Positions 43,502 to 54,400 of a stretch of 64,000 bases of DNA are shown piece after piece. The DNA lies in NCBI GenBank assembly GCA_018340805.1, contig JACMZG010001913.1, positions 26,974,099-27,038,098 of the forward strand, read 5' to 3'. Source of the stretch: Microvelia longipes. Taxonomy: Eukaryota; Arthropoda; Insecta; Hemiptera; Veliidae. Position 1 is the stretch's first letter, and each line of letters starts with the position of its first letter. The notes under the pieces are model-generated. The model was not told the origin of the DNA. It did not search any database and saw only the letters and a list, made by a program, of their open reading frames with translations. The position numbers and the translations under genes are program-made.

Positions 43502-45385
43502 TTGTTTACAGACTCTTCCATCGATCTGACTTGGTTGCACACACCTGCTTATCAGTTAAAAACCTTTGTTGCACACAGAGTTACCAAGATTTTAGAACTA
43601 GTAGAACTTACATGGTGGCGCCATATATCAACCAAGGAGAATCCTGCTGACTGTGGATCTCGAGGATTACTCCCCAGCAGTTTAATTGATCATAGTCTTT
43701 GGTGGACTGGTCCAAGTTGGCTTCATCTTCCGTCTGATCAATGGCCTATTACTTTGGTGAATATACCTTCTTCGGAAATACCTGAATTAAAACAACCTGC
43801 TTTAACTTTAGTTACCATGGATACGCCACCTGAATTTCTCACCTTTATTGAATATTACCGCACTTACCTTTTGCTTATCCGTGTCACCGCATTTATATTT
43901 AGATTCAAAACCAACTCACAGATCCCTGAACCTATGAATAGGACCTTAGGACCAATTACTACCAGTGAATTTAAGAAAGCTAATCTAAATTTGATCAAAC
44001 TACTCCAACATCACTATTACCCTGAAGCTTTTAAATCTAATCAACAGCTATCTGCTTCCTTAAGAAATCTTAATGTGTTTATTGATAATGTAGGGCTTCT
44101 CAGAGTGGGCGGTAGACTAGGTAAGGCACCTTTATCTTTTGATCATCGCCACCCAATATTATTACCTCGGAGATCTCATTTTACAAATCTAATTATTGAT
44201 TATTACCACAAAATTCATCTCCATGTTGGACCATCGACCCTTCAAGCAATTATCAACAGAGAGTATTGGATACCTTCAGCTCGCAGTGTCATCAAAGCTA
44301 GGAAACTGAGATGTATCACCTGTGTAAAGTTCTCCAAAAGATCTCAGCCTCCTCTTATGGCTAACTTGCCTGCTTCTAGATTTTCTGGCATTAGACCATT
44401 TTACCATACAGGAGTTGACTTTGCTGGACCCTTTCAATGCAAAGAATCTTCTCGACCTAAATCATCAATCACCAAATCTTACCTTTGCCTGTTTGTCTGT
44501 ATGTCGACAAAGGCACTTCACCTGGAACTTGTACCATCTCTTTCCACTGAGGCATTTATTGATGCTTTAGATAGATTTACTAGTAGAAGAGGTCTTCCTG
44601 CTCTCATAACATCAGACCGAGGCACTAATTTTGTCGGTGCAGCAAATTATTTAAGAGAGCTTGGGCAATGGCTGTCTTCAAATGCTGCAAAGGATGCCAT
44701 CTTATCCTACTCCTCTCAGAGAAATATCCGTTGGATATTTGCTCCCCCAGTAAGTCCTCACTTTGGAGGTTTGTATGAAGCTGGAGTCAAGAGTGTGAAA
44801 ACACTTCTTAGAAAAACTTTAGGTGATCAACCTTATGTTGAACGAGATCTAAACACCATCTTTGTGAAGATTGAGGGAATCTTGAATTCCAGACCTTTGT
44901 GTCCTGCTTCCACTGATCCTTCTGATTTTGAACCTCTCACTCCTGGTCATTTTTTGACAGGAGCTGCTATTACCTCAGTTCCAGAAGATGACTATTCTGA
45001 AGTGCCGCAGAACAGATTAAACCACTGGGAGAAGTTGCGTGCTCGTGTCCAGTTTTTCTGGAATCGCTGGCGCAATGAATATCTGTCTACCTTACAGAAA
45101 CGGAACAAGTGGACCAAACTGACACCTAATCTGAAGGTTGGTGATCTAGTCATTTTGAATGAATCTAACAACAGTTGGCCAACTGGAAGAATCATTGAAG
45201 TTCATCCGGGTGATGATGGAGTTGTCAGAGTTGTGACAGTAAAAACATCTAAAAACACTTACAAACGACCTGCTGTCAAATGTGTTTCCTTAGAATCAGC
45301 TGTTTGTGCAGATAAGGACTCCTCTGAAGATCAGCTACTGGATCTCCAGATTTCTCAGGTGGGACCTGAAACAAGTGAATTTTAG
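43502..45385 (+). pseudogene. BEL RNase H end, integrase and DUF5641-like domain
   Basis: The longest open frame of the element (627 residues). It begins in RNase H (FTDSSIDLTWLHT). The integrase zinc region has HPILLPRRSHFTNLII...HLHVGPS and CITCVKF. Catalytic triad: Asp in TGVDFAGPF, Asp in ITSDRGTNFVG, Glu in GLYEAGVKSV. The C-terminal 110 residues (LTPGHFLTG, then NHWEKLRARVQFFWNRW and KVGDLVIL) are the DUF5641-like domain of BEL/Pao integrases. Stop TAG at 45383-45385. No break inside this segment; only its link to the upstream frame is lost. Confidence 0.93.
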
Positions 45386-45394
45386 TGGGCGGTA

Positions 45395-46647
45395 TGTTTA
45401 GGTTTTTATAAAATTCCCTTGTTTGTATTTATTATTTCATTGATTTTTTGTAAGGAATTTATCTTTTCATTTATTTTGAAATATTGTCACTGGGTGAGGT
45501 CAAAGTTTATTTACTTTCTTTAATCTCTCAAATTAAATTGAACCTTTGTTGTCTTTATTTACTTTCTTCTAACTTGTTTAATATTTTTTCCTTTTTACTT
45601 TCTTCTTTCACTCTACATTAAACTGTCACAATGATTCATAATATATTTTATCCCTTCCATTCAATTAACCTTTCCTTTATGCAGTCTATCAAAAGATGAG
45701 TCTGAGTTATGCAGCCAACAAAATGTGACCAGTTTATAAGACCTATTTTAGACCATTTTTTTTACCTTTAACTTTTTAGTCAAGTGCAATATTAATTTAG
45801 TATAGTCTGTCAAGTTTAATCTTAAATGTACTGAAGTTGTGTGGTGTAGTTCATTACCGGTAATTTGGAGTTTTAAAGGGAACTTACTTACCTGACAGTT
45901 TTAAGGACTTTTGGATCCACTCAGAGAATTTCTTATGTGGTTTGTCAGCAACTTTAACTCTTTATCATCTTCAGCTTCATTCTTATTCAGGTGTGCTCTT
46001 TCCAGTTTTATTAGTTCATAGTTAACATCAGATCTGATTTTTCATACTTGCAACCACCTTTTAAAATTTTATATGCTGCCTCATCATCAGTTTGTTCTTC
46101 GACCTAATGTTCCCTTCCTATTATAATAATTTAAAAACACTACACACAAACAATTTTTTTATGCTTTCTTCTTATATTTGCTCTCTCTATCTCTTATAAT
46201 TTTATTTTTTTTTTGGCTTATTTAATGCTTATTTTTATTTACATAATGACACTTATAAACAATATAGTTAATAATTATTTCCTATCTCTTGAGACCTCAT
46301 TCCTGCATAAGTTTTTTTATTGTTATCGGGAGAAATCTTAATTTTGATTATTTGGCAAGACATTAAATTTTCTTTTAATTACATTTTTCTTTGTATTTTT
46401 AATATTCTATTATAGTCCTTTTCAGGACTCAGAATATTCCTCTTGATTTATTTAAAGTATTTATTTTTGCTTTAAGATCTTTTATGATTTTGTCATTAAT
46501 TATTTTAATCTTAAATACAGTCCTCAAATATTCTTTTTATAATTTTTGACTTTCTTATTTATTTTTACCTTGTTTTAAAACCAGCCCTAGATATTTAGTT
46601 AAGGTTGTGCTGGGACTTGAATGGACAAGTCTCCCCTTTGCTTAACA
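45395..46647 (+). repeat. BEL 3' LTR
   Basis: Starts TGTTTAGG directly after the purine-rich GTGGGCGGTA and ends CTTAACA at 46647; followed by TSD GATGC (46648-46652). Confidence 0.93.
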
Positions 46648-46652
46648 GATGC

Positions 46653-47690
46653 TGGTAATACCATGGGATTTATGATACCTTATTTTTCTCCACGCACCAT
46701 ATATTATTTGTTCTTATTAAAGTTATGATCATATTATTATCAAGGCAATAAAAAAGTGCTTTCAAAGCAATAAAAAAAAGTGAAAAGGAAAACCCGTTTT
46801 CTGAGCAATAGATTCGTTTAATTCCTAGTTGGAGTTGAAGAAAAGGCCCGAACCGTTCGAAGGCAATAATCAGAAGCTACCCAGAGAGAGAATAGTGCTC
46901 TCATAAATACTCTTCTTTTCCGGGTGTGGAGGAGCTATTCTTGTGCCCATATCGTCTGTTGTATATGGGGGATTGGGGAGCATGTAAAACCATCTGCCTC
47001 TAGAATTCTAACAACCCCTCCCCATATATCTGAATGCTAGAATAGGATGTAGGATACCCCTACTCTACTCTCACTATCTACCTTTTACTAATGGCCTAGA
47101 ATAAATTAGAGTGTTGGGGAAAACTGGCAGAAAAAAGCTTCTTTACTTTCAACAGCGTTAAAACCACATAAAAATTCTAGGGCACGAGCCCACCCTCTCA
47201 ATAAAATGTACGGATTTATTGAGCTTCCTTGTTCCCAGGCTTAAATTCACAGCATTGTAAAGAATCCCCCTGTCTCCCTCCCTGTACACCCCCATATAAA
47301 CAAACAGCTTACACTAAATATACCTCCTACCAACCCCTTCTACGACAAACAACATTGCTAACCTGAAATAAAATAAAAAGAACAACTTGTTAAATGTATC
47401 CTCCAGTTTATTCGTTAAATAATAATGAATTTAGAAGTAACATATTCCCTGAAAATTTTCATGTGCTTCCATGATAAAAAGTTTTCTTTGTCCTCTTTGT
47501 CTTCAAGGATTGCATTACCCGTACAGAGCCAGGCTACCCATCTAATAAATCCCCTGTAGGATGTTAGAGGTATCTTTTACGTTTATGGTGTTCCTCAAAC
47601 ATTGGCGTTTTTGCAATTATGATTAATAAGCACTAATCGACTTAATGTGACACAGGCAGATAGATACATTGCTTTACTTTATCTGGCAAA
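46653..47690. other. Intergenic, no gene seen
   Basis: Somewhat GC-richer. TATATGGGGGATTGGGG (about 46961-46978) is loosely inverted as CCCCTCCCCATATA (about 47014-47027). No ORF. Confidence 0.45.
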
Positions 47691-47753
47691 GTAAGGACCG
47701 TAAAACCCACAGTCCTTACATTGACCGTAAGGACCGGGGGACCTTACGGTCAA
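47691..47753. repeat. Two adjacent perfect hairpins
   Basis: First: GTAAGGAC (47691-47698) with GTCCTTAC (47712-47719). Second: TTGACCGTAAGG (47721-47732) with CCTTACGGTCAA (47742-47753), 9-nt loop. GTAAGGA recurs after the second stem. It could be a terminator-like or foldback fragment; function unknown. Confidence 0.88.
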
Positions 47754-48665
47754 AGTAAGGATCAACGGGTTCCAGGGTTTGGTGTTAGTTCTCTTCAACT
47801 AATCCAAACTTAAATTTACAATAGTTACAATTAGTATAAAATTATTTCTGTAGCCAACACGCTAAAAAGCTATTTGTTACAAGTTTAATTATGAATTCTT
47901 AGAAATAAATTTTAAAAGAAAATTAAAAAAGATAATGCAAATTTTCTTAAACTGATTAAGTTGATTTAATAAAGAAAAAAAGTAATTAGAAACGATTAGG
48001 AATTAGAGTTTTCTTATTTTAGACTAAGTATATTAAGCTAATTAAGTTAAGACGATAATAATATCAAATAAGAACTATAATTGATTAATAAGATTAATTA
48101 TATAAACATTAAATATTTTAAATTTTAGAATATAATTTTAAGAAAAAGGTAAAAACTTAAGCAAAATTGTAACAAGTACATAAAATCTTAAGGTAAATTA
48201 TTTTAAAAAAATCATAATTAGCATTAGTAAATACTTAAATAACGAAGTATGTGTACTAACAATTTAAATAATAATAATAGCTTTCTTGGCACTTCTTTGT
48301 GAGAAGCAAAAGCCTCCCTCTAGAGAGGGGTAATAGGAGTCTGCTACCAGATAAATTACTTTGTGTAAAAAGCTACAGTTTTTTTTTTCCAACTAACAAT
48401 TTAAATAAAACTGTAATTAAATGTTGTAATTAAATTTTTAAAAATTATAATATTTTTAAAATCATAAACAGATTGTTAGAAATCATTAACGATACTAATG
48501 AAAGAGACATTAAAAAAATAGAACCGAATGAAATGTTGCACTAAAACTGATAGTTCAGATGAAATATCCGTATCGGATTGTTAGTGCAAACAAAACTCAT
48601 ACTTAAAGTATCAATAAAGAAAAAGAAAAATATTAAACTGCGTAGGCATCTTCGGTTATTGTTTA
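47754..48665. other. Intergenic, very AT-rich
   Basis: No gene or repeat seen. Confidence 0.5.
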
Positions 48666-48691
48666 GGTCACCACCTGAAGAGGTGGTGACC
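48666..48691. repeat. GC-rich hairpin with GAAG loop
   Basis: GGTCACCACCT (48666-48676) and AGGTGGTGACC (48681-48691) are perfect inverse complements around a 4-nt GAAG loop. Strongly GC-rich within an AT-rich area. Confidence 0.88.
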
Positions 48692-49509
48692 GGAAGACTT
48701 CGTCGATGTCAATGATTCTATACGATTATCTTTAATTGTGGGAATAATTTTTTGACATTTAAGATATCATAAATGTGAACACAATCCTCAATAAATCTGA
48801 ACTAAAGACTAGAGACGAATAAGTACCCAAGAACTGAACGGAATATTTAGCAATAGAGCAACCTTCGTCTCTTATCTTTAGCTCAGAGCTTTTATATTGC
48901 TCCCATCCAAGGGAACAATCCTTCTTCCCCGAAAATGCTCTTTACAGTTGATGCAAAACGTCAGATTCATCATCTTCGTAGACGCGGTAACCACCTTAAT
49001 ATTATTAATAAAAAATGTAATCCATGTTTGGATATTCAAAACTGCATAATCTAGAGCCGTCAAGAATTAGCTAAATGAAATATGTATGTACTTACAAACA
49101 GTTTTAAAAATAAGACTTTTCCTTATTAAAAATATTGTTTAGTTACAGGGTATTAGTAAGCTTAACTTCCATATTTATAAGAACAGGGTTTAAGTTAATT
49201 AAAGTTAAGAATAAAGCCCTCGGTAGGTTAAAGCTATGTTATAGAATTAAGTAAATGCGAGACTTGAAATCCTCTTTGCCGGGTAAGCTATTATTAATTA
49301 TGCAGATAATAACAATAATAAAACTCTAGGTTAGATACACTCGTTGGTAAAATTTACTAAGATAAACAAATCTCTATCTGAACAAGGCTGTTTTAATCTC
49401 ATAACTGGGACCTTCGGTCCTTGAATGAATCCGCGGCCACTGCTTTGCGGGCATCTCCTTATTAGAAGATGTCCCCCTTGAGTAAAGGCACACAAGGGCT
49501 TTTGTTCTT
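48692..49509. other. Intergenic, no supported gene
   Basis: A 61-codon minus-strand ORF (49063-48878) has FCINCKEHF but no wider family match that I can name. GGGACCTTCGGTCC (49409-49422) and GGGCATCTCC...GAAGATGTCCC (49459-49485) are small hairpins. Confidence 0.4.
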
Positions 49510-49760
49510 GTGTTTTGATTGTTGTTTTTGATTATTTATTGTATTCATTAGCATAAAAATAAATAAATTTCTTATTAATATTGTTATGTATTTAGCGGAT
49601 TTTAATTCTAACCGATTTGCAGTCACCTCATCTCGCCGGTATGCTAGGCTTGCCGTGGTTCTTTTGTGGTCACTTAGTGTACTGAACGACTGGAAATCAA
49701 CCAGCCCTAGGATGCTTTTTTCTACATATACTAAGTACCTTTTGCTCTAGGTGGCGGTGT
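49510..49760 (+). repeat. Diverged repeat, copy 1
   Basis: Shares ordered blocks with 50620-50800: TTGTTTTTGATTATTTATTG-like start, GTGTATTTAGC/TATGTATTTAGC then ATTTTAAT, CTCACCTAAC-like block, GCTAGGCTTGCCGTGG versus GAGGCTCGCTATGG, and GGTCA. Confidence 0.5.
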
Positions 49761-50619
49761 TACATAGGATTATAATACACCAAAGTTCTTATAGTAACTA
49801 GTAGAGTTACTATAAGTTAATAAGTTTTTTGCGTGTCCTTAAAAAAAATCCCCTACTCATATCTCATAGGCCTTACTCGGGGTTTTGAATCATAATGAAA
49901 TTTCCGTTCTTTTCCGTAGAGCTGTTTAAAATTTATTCAAATAAAAAAACAAGCTGTCTAATTAAGAGTTAAGCGTCCATATTATTAATTATAAGCAATA
50001 ACACATTGGGAGCTACGGTGAGGATAGACACACGTACATCCACACAAAGACATACGACTGTCAATTTGGTAAAATAAGTGCTAACACAATACTTATCTTA
50101 TATATCTACGGTTTTTAAAATAAGTAAAATATATATATTCATACTGAAATCATTGAGATATAATAGAAAACTACGTATGCTAAATTAGTTACAAATGAAT
50201 TGAATGTATTTCAAGATTAATATAAAATATAAAATATCATACACGGACGACACAATAGATGACTTGCATACACTTAGTTCACGGTGTGTTGTGCATTTTA
50301 AATTAACATGGTTTAGTATTAAATTGAAATTAATTGATTGGATTTTGACATCAATTATAATTAAATGGAATCTAAATTAAAATGATTACTTGCAAACAAG
50401 TCCATTCCCTATAGAAATGATCACATAATCTAGTGAATAGCTCGAGAATTTTCCCTGTGATGACGCAATGTTAAGCAATGCTGTTAATTTACTATTAAAA
50501 TGCAATAACACTGCTTAAGTTATAAAGCACTAACCAGAATCTAAACCCAATAAGTAGCCGTTTTAGCCGGTCCCACGGTCCACGGACCGCTTCGTGGTTT
50601 AAGGGTCTTCCTGTAGGCA

Positions 50620-50800
50620 ATTATTGTTTTTTATTGTTATTTGTTCCTACATGGATTTTACCGTGTATTTAGCAAATTTTAATCTACTCACCTAACAGGA
50701 CCGCTACAGAAGCTTGTGAGGCTCGCTATGGCTCATTTGAGGTCATATATACGAATAAATATTTACAGAAATATACATATATGCTGTCTACGCCACTTGC
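50620..50800 (+). repeat. Diverged repeat, copy 2
   Basis: See the partner at 49510-49760. Copies are about 1.1 kb apart in direct orientation. Each is preceded by a GC-rich tract with GCTTCGTGG- or GCTTTGCGGG-type sequence. Confidence 0.5.
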
Positions 50801-50840
50801 GATGGTTCGATTAAACTAAAACTGATCTCATTAAGTTCCA

Positions 50841-51122
50841 TGTAATGTTTCGACTTATGCTGTAAGTTCTGTCTCTTCATGTTTCAACTCATGTTGTAGG
50901 GTCCGAGTCATCCTGTACATTCATGTTGTAAAGTCCGGGTCATCATGTCTCAACTCATGTTCTAAGGTCCGTGCCATCCTGTCTCAATTTATGTTGACAA
51001 CCTTATTATAAAACCTCAAAAAGGTCTGTGTCATCATGTCTCAACTCATGTAGTAAGGTTCGTGTCAACCTGTCTCAATTAATGTTGTGAGGCCTGTGTC
51101 ATCATGTCTCGACTCATGTTTG
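50841..51122 (+). repeat. Degenerate minisatellite, unit about 40 bp
   Basis: Units of the form CATGTCTCAACTCATGTTGT then AAGGTCCGTGTCATC recur about seven times with substitutions (GTGTCATCATGTCTCAACTC at 51027, GTGTCATCATGTCTCGACTC at 51096). One unit is interrupted by about 30 bp near 50998. Confidence 0.85.
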
Positions 51123-51659
51123 ATTCCGATCTTTTTAAATTAAAATACAAATAGCTAAGCAAACACAAAGTATAAAGTAAATAATAAAGTCTTGATAAAG
51201 GTATGAAATTGGAAATATCTTTATAGAGTTAAATATTGACTTAATATTTTCAGGAAGACGAGTTTGCCTTGGCTCGACTCTTGACTTTGTGGCAAATACT
51301 TCAAAGTTAGGCAAGTATGTAAGGAAACTTTTGTTTGCCTCAGCTAAGCCCCCCCTTCTTTTCTTATAACTTCTTAATCTTCTTAACAACATATACTCCT
51401 CATATTTGGAGGTGTATAACTTAAGACGGATAGTTTAATGGAAGAAGGGGGCACGAGAAGTTTCAAGTTAAAACTTTTAGTGATGCCACAATTCCTACTT
51501 GGATTAGATTTGAGATGCTTGCACTTGGGCTTATAATGTATGATACTATCATCACTGGCACAATTATACCTTCTTACCAGCCAAAAAAATAAAATAAAAT
51601 AAAAATAAACACTTTAAGCATAGTAAAATTATAACGTATTACCAAAATAATTATATCAA
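51123..51659. other. Intergenic, no gene seen
   Basis: The minus-strand ORF at 51392-51135 has no motif that I recognise. Confidence 0.4.
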
Positions 51660-51684
51660 AAGTCTCTCTACTAAATAAAAACTT

Positions 51685-51720
51685 TATGGTTTCCATCTAG
51701 CTAGGGATCATCATCAGTGT
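51685..51720 (-). ncRNA. Hammerhead-like core 3' of the GIY-YIG fragment
   Basis: Minus strand ACACTGATGATGATCCCTAG then CTAGATGGAAACCAT: CTGATGA (51717-51711) and GAAAC (51693-51689) separated by 17 nt that can form a weak stem (ATC with GAT). Cleavage-site pairing was not established. Confidence 0.4.
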
Positions 51721-51885
51721 AAAACCTAACAAACAAGTAACAATAGAATAAATAAAAGAAAATAATAAATAACAAAATAAAGTAAACAAGGAGATTAAAA
51801 GAATCTGGTACAATAAAATGCATATGGTTAAAAAGTAAAATGAATTATATATACTGTTGAAGGAATAAAAGGAAGAAGAGTGAGT

Positions 51886-52284
51886 CTATGATTTAACTTT
51901 AGACAATATATTCAGACTAACTGAAGGCGACGGTGGTGCAAGTAATATTGCTCGCAGTAGAGGGGATGACTCTACTTTATTGTTTAGCTTACCAATCCTT
52001 TGTTGACTTCTTTCTGTTTCTAACTTGATCAAGAATTCCATTTTTCGGCCCTTATTTACAAAATAGAGGCAATCAGCCCTATGAGGATCATCAAAGTGAT
52101 TTTCTAAGAAAATATGCTGATATAACTTGCTAAAACTCCTCGACTGGTGCTCTCGAGCCCTACATGGAAAAGCATTGTGGCTAGGAGCATTCTTACGTAT
52201 GCTCCTTCCAGTTTGACCAAGGCACTCTGCTTGGCATATTCTACATTGTACCATGTAGATACCGCATGAAAGTAATGGTGGCAC
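51886..52284 (-). pseudogene. GIY-YIG endonuclease-like fragment of a Penelope-like element
   Basis: 132 residues. CGIYMVQCRICQAECLGQTG at residues 7-26 matches the usual CGxYxIxCxxCxxxYIGQTGR pattern of Penelope GIY-YIG domains, with CLG in place of YIG and the following Arg-Ser kept. Downstream, SHNAF, HIFLENHF and MEFLIKLETE correspond to the HxxxxxHxF and later ExxL regions of such proteins. Frame intact to its TGA-type stop, but nothing of the RT is present upstream. The tyrosine change would probably impair nicking. Confidence 0.62.
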
Positions 52285-52300
52285 TGGGACCTTGACACTG

Positions 52301-53979
52301 CTTAAAAGATTCCTTTAAGTCTTGTGGCTGAAGAAACTTACTTTATCATTATATATTTACGTACTGAAGCGTTGGGAAATATTGCCTAAATAAGGGATGA
52401 AACAGCATTGATTTTTTTACTAAGTTTCATTTCGATCCGAGGAAGCGTACAAAAGTTATCTTGTCCCTTTTTCATTAGGTTCTATCCGGTTTTTTATGCG
52501 TTTTGTCTGTGTATGTTGCGTCACGCTTAACTTTCGAGCAATTAAACCTTTTTTATCCCTTATGTATGGATAAATATTCTTATTTTTTCAAAGTAACTTA
52601 TTTTAATATTTCTTCAACTGTCATAATTATTAGCTTTTAAATGAACCCCCTTATCCTGTCTTTACGAGATAAATCCTCTATAGAGTCTCTATTATGTAAA
52701 GTACCTCTAAGGTCTTCACATAAAACAGAACCTTTATAACGTATCTAAAAATTAATAGACATGTTTGACATCTCTAAGTGTTAAAGGACCTCTATGACTT
52801 CTCTACGATATTTTGGATCTCTATGACGTCTCTAGTGTTTTAGGAGTCTCTGATACTTTTAGTGTACCCGTGTGAATGAGAAATGCACATTTATATAATA
52901 ACAATAATAATATAAATTATTAATTTAAATCAATGAATTTGACCTGTAAAGGTATCTTAATGCATCTTTAGCAGGAATTTTCGAGGAAAAGTCGATTCTA
53001 TCAGTTGGTTTTGTGGTTTTAAAGAAAACTCAATGTAACGTAATTAAAACAATATGACAAGCAGGTTTTATTTCAAGTTATACTGTTTCTAGCAGTCGAG
53101 AGAAATAAATTAAACACTCCACCGATACGTTTGTCGTTTGATCAACAGGAATCCTTCTTACTCACCCCAGTAAGAGACATCAAATAATTTCATTTAGTTA
53201 TAACTTTGAAATATTTTACAAATACAAAGGAAATTATACTTTGATGAAAACTTTATACACATTGATCATATTTAACTAAAAAGAGGCTTCAAAAATATTT
53301 CTTTTAAAACAAGAAAACTACGACGTATATAATATAGAAGAAAACTAGATTTACTACTTCACTTCAAAGCATCGAAAAAAGAAACTCCTTAAAAACAAAA
53401 GCTCTGAAAAAAAATTCACTGTAAAATACAAGAAAGCTAAAAGTAAAAAAGAAATCTAATCCCAAGGTTATCTGGCAGTGGTTCACAGAAGTTTCCAAAA
53501 CTTTTGAATCAAATGAAAACCTAAAAGTTTTTCTACAACGAGGAGTAAAGGTTTTAGCCCTTGATGTGATGATTATCACCGTGTTTTCTCTTATTTCTGT
53601 GACCTTTATTTATAGAGTTATTTGACATCGAGATAAAGTATCAACATTTTCGCCAAATCAAGTGGTGTTTTTAGCTATATCTTTTTATAAAAACTACTAT
53701 TGAAAAGAGTGATAAGGTAGAATACGTCTAATTTACCAGGAATACTGCTTTACAAGTTGAAGTCTCTTTAATTATTTTTTACATTTATTTGCTTGTAGGG
53801 CGTCACCCTTTACAAATATTTTTAATAACAAAATTGAAATAACAATTAAACTGATGAAGACCCCAGTCCCCCCCCCCCAAAAAAAACCCCATCCAAAACA
53901 AGATCCCGAACCCCGCCAGCTCTTGAAACCGACAAAAGCTTTTAAAATCTCTTTAAAAAGCTCTTTAATTAGTAAAATT
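52301..53979. other. Intergenic; one short unexplained reading frame
   Basis: 52412-52440 has AAGTTTCATTTCGATCCGAG, a kind of sequence common in arthropod interspersed repeats. The plus-strand frame 53425-53625 (stop TGA at 53623) encodes a charged stretch and a hydrophobic segment, VLALDVMIITVFSLISVTFI, but lacks a suitable start and is short. A C9 run followed by A7 is at 53870-53885. Nothing else was seen. Confidence 0.35.
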
Positions 53980-54400
53980 AAACATGAACAAAAAAGATCG
54001 AGTACGAGTTCTATGAAACATTTCCTCATCATATTGGATTCGCTAGTCATATCTTCAACGATTTGGACTCACTTCGCTCATTTTCAAAATATCAAAATTA
54101 CCTGATTCATATTTAAGTACATGTTTGAGTTAGCTTCGCTCGTTCACAAACAGTCAACATCCGATTTATTCCCTGCAGCCACTCATTTAGGAACTGATCT
54201 CGTAGGATGCTGCTAAAAATAAGTGATTAGACAGTAACTGTTAGTATACCAACTAACCGCTTTTAAATTAAACATAGTATAGTTACTTATTACATACTTC
54301 TGCGAAAATTCAACGTTATTGGATTATTTTACGATTATTAACATTTAAAAAAAATTATCATGACGTATAATAAAAATTGCTGATGATGTAATGAAACTTA
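53980..54400 (+). repeat. Family R dispersed repeat, copy 3
   Basis: Blocks in the same order as copy 1: weak GTACC edge (53996), GGATTCGCTAGTCATATC (54034), TTAGCTTCGCTCGTTC (54130-54145), CATTTAGGAACTGATCTCGT (54183) with GATGCTGCTAAA, GGATTATTTTACG (54321) and ATGACGTATAAT (about 54360). Confidence 0.62.

Larger units (their letters stand above)
38040..46647 (+). mobile_element. BEL/Pao LTR retrotransposon, structurally complete
   Basis: 8.6 kb bounded by GATGC duplications: 5' LTR 38040-39299, primer binding site 39308-39325, leader to 39875, gag-pol 39876-45385, purine-rich GTGGGCGGTA (45385-45394), 3' LTR 45395-46647. The domain order Gag, protease, RT, RNase H, integrase with a C-terminal DUF5641-like region is that of BEL/Pao. 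No envelope-like ORF. The gag-pol frame is cut by at least eight single-base shifts and a few stops although the LTRs are about 98% alike, with more indels than substitutions. Confidence 0.95.
51660..52300 (-). mobile_element. Penelope-like element fragment
   Basis: A GIY-YIG endonuclease-like C-terminal piece (52284-51886) is followed on the same strand by about 150 bp of A/T-rich DNA and a hammerhead-like core (51717-51689). GIY-YIG downstream of RT and a hammerhead in the terminal repeat are features of Penelope-like elements. The RT domain is missing, so the copy is truncated on its 5' side near 52300. Confidence 0.6.

Noticed and set aside
48878..49063. 61-codon minus-strand ORF with FCINCKEHF
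   Set aside because: A lone CXXC is not enough for a zinc-finger call; no flanking exon signals.
50841..51122. CRISPR-like spacing of repeats
   Set aside because: Units are degenerate and contiguous with no unique spacers, and the DNA is eukaryotic.
53772..54105. ORFs with a proline-rich or glycine-rich stretch
   Set aside because: Produced by a C9/A7 tract; the rest overlaps family R sequence.
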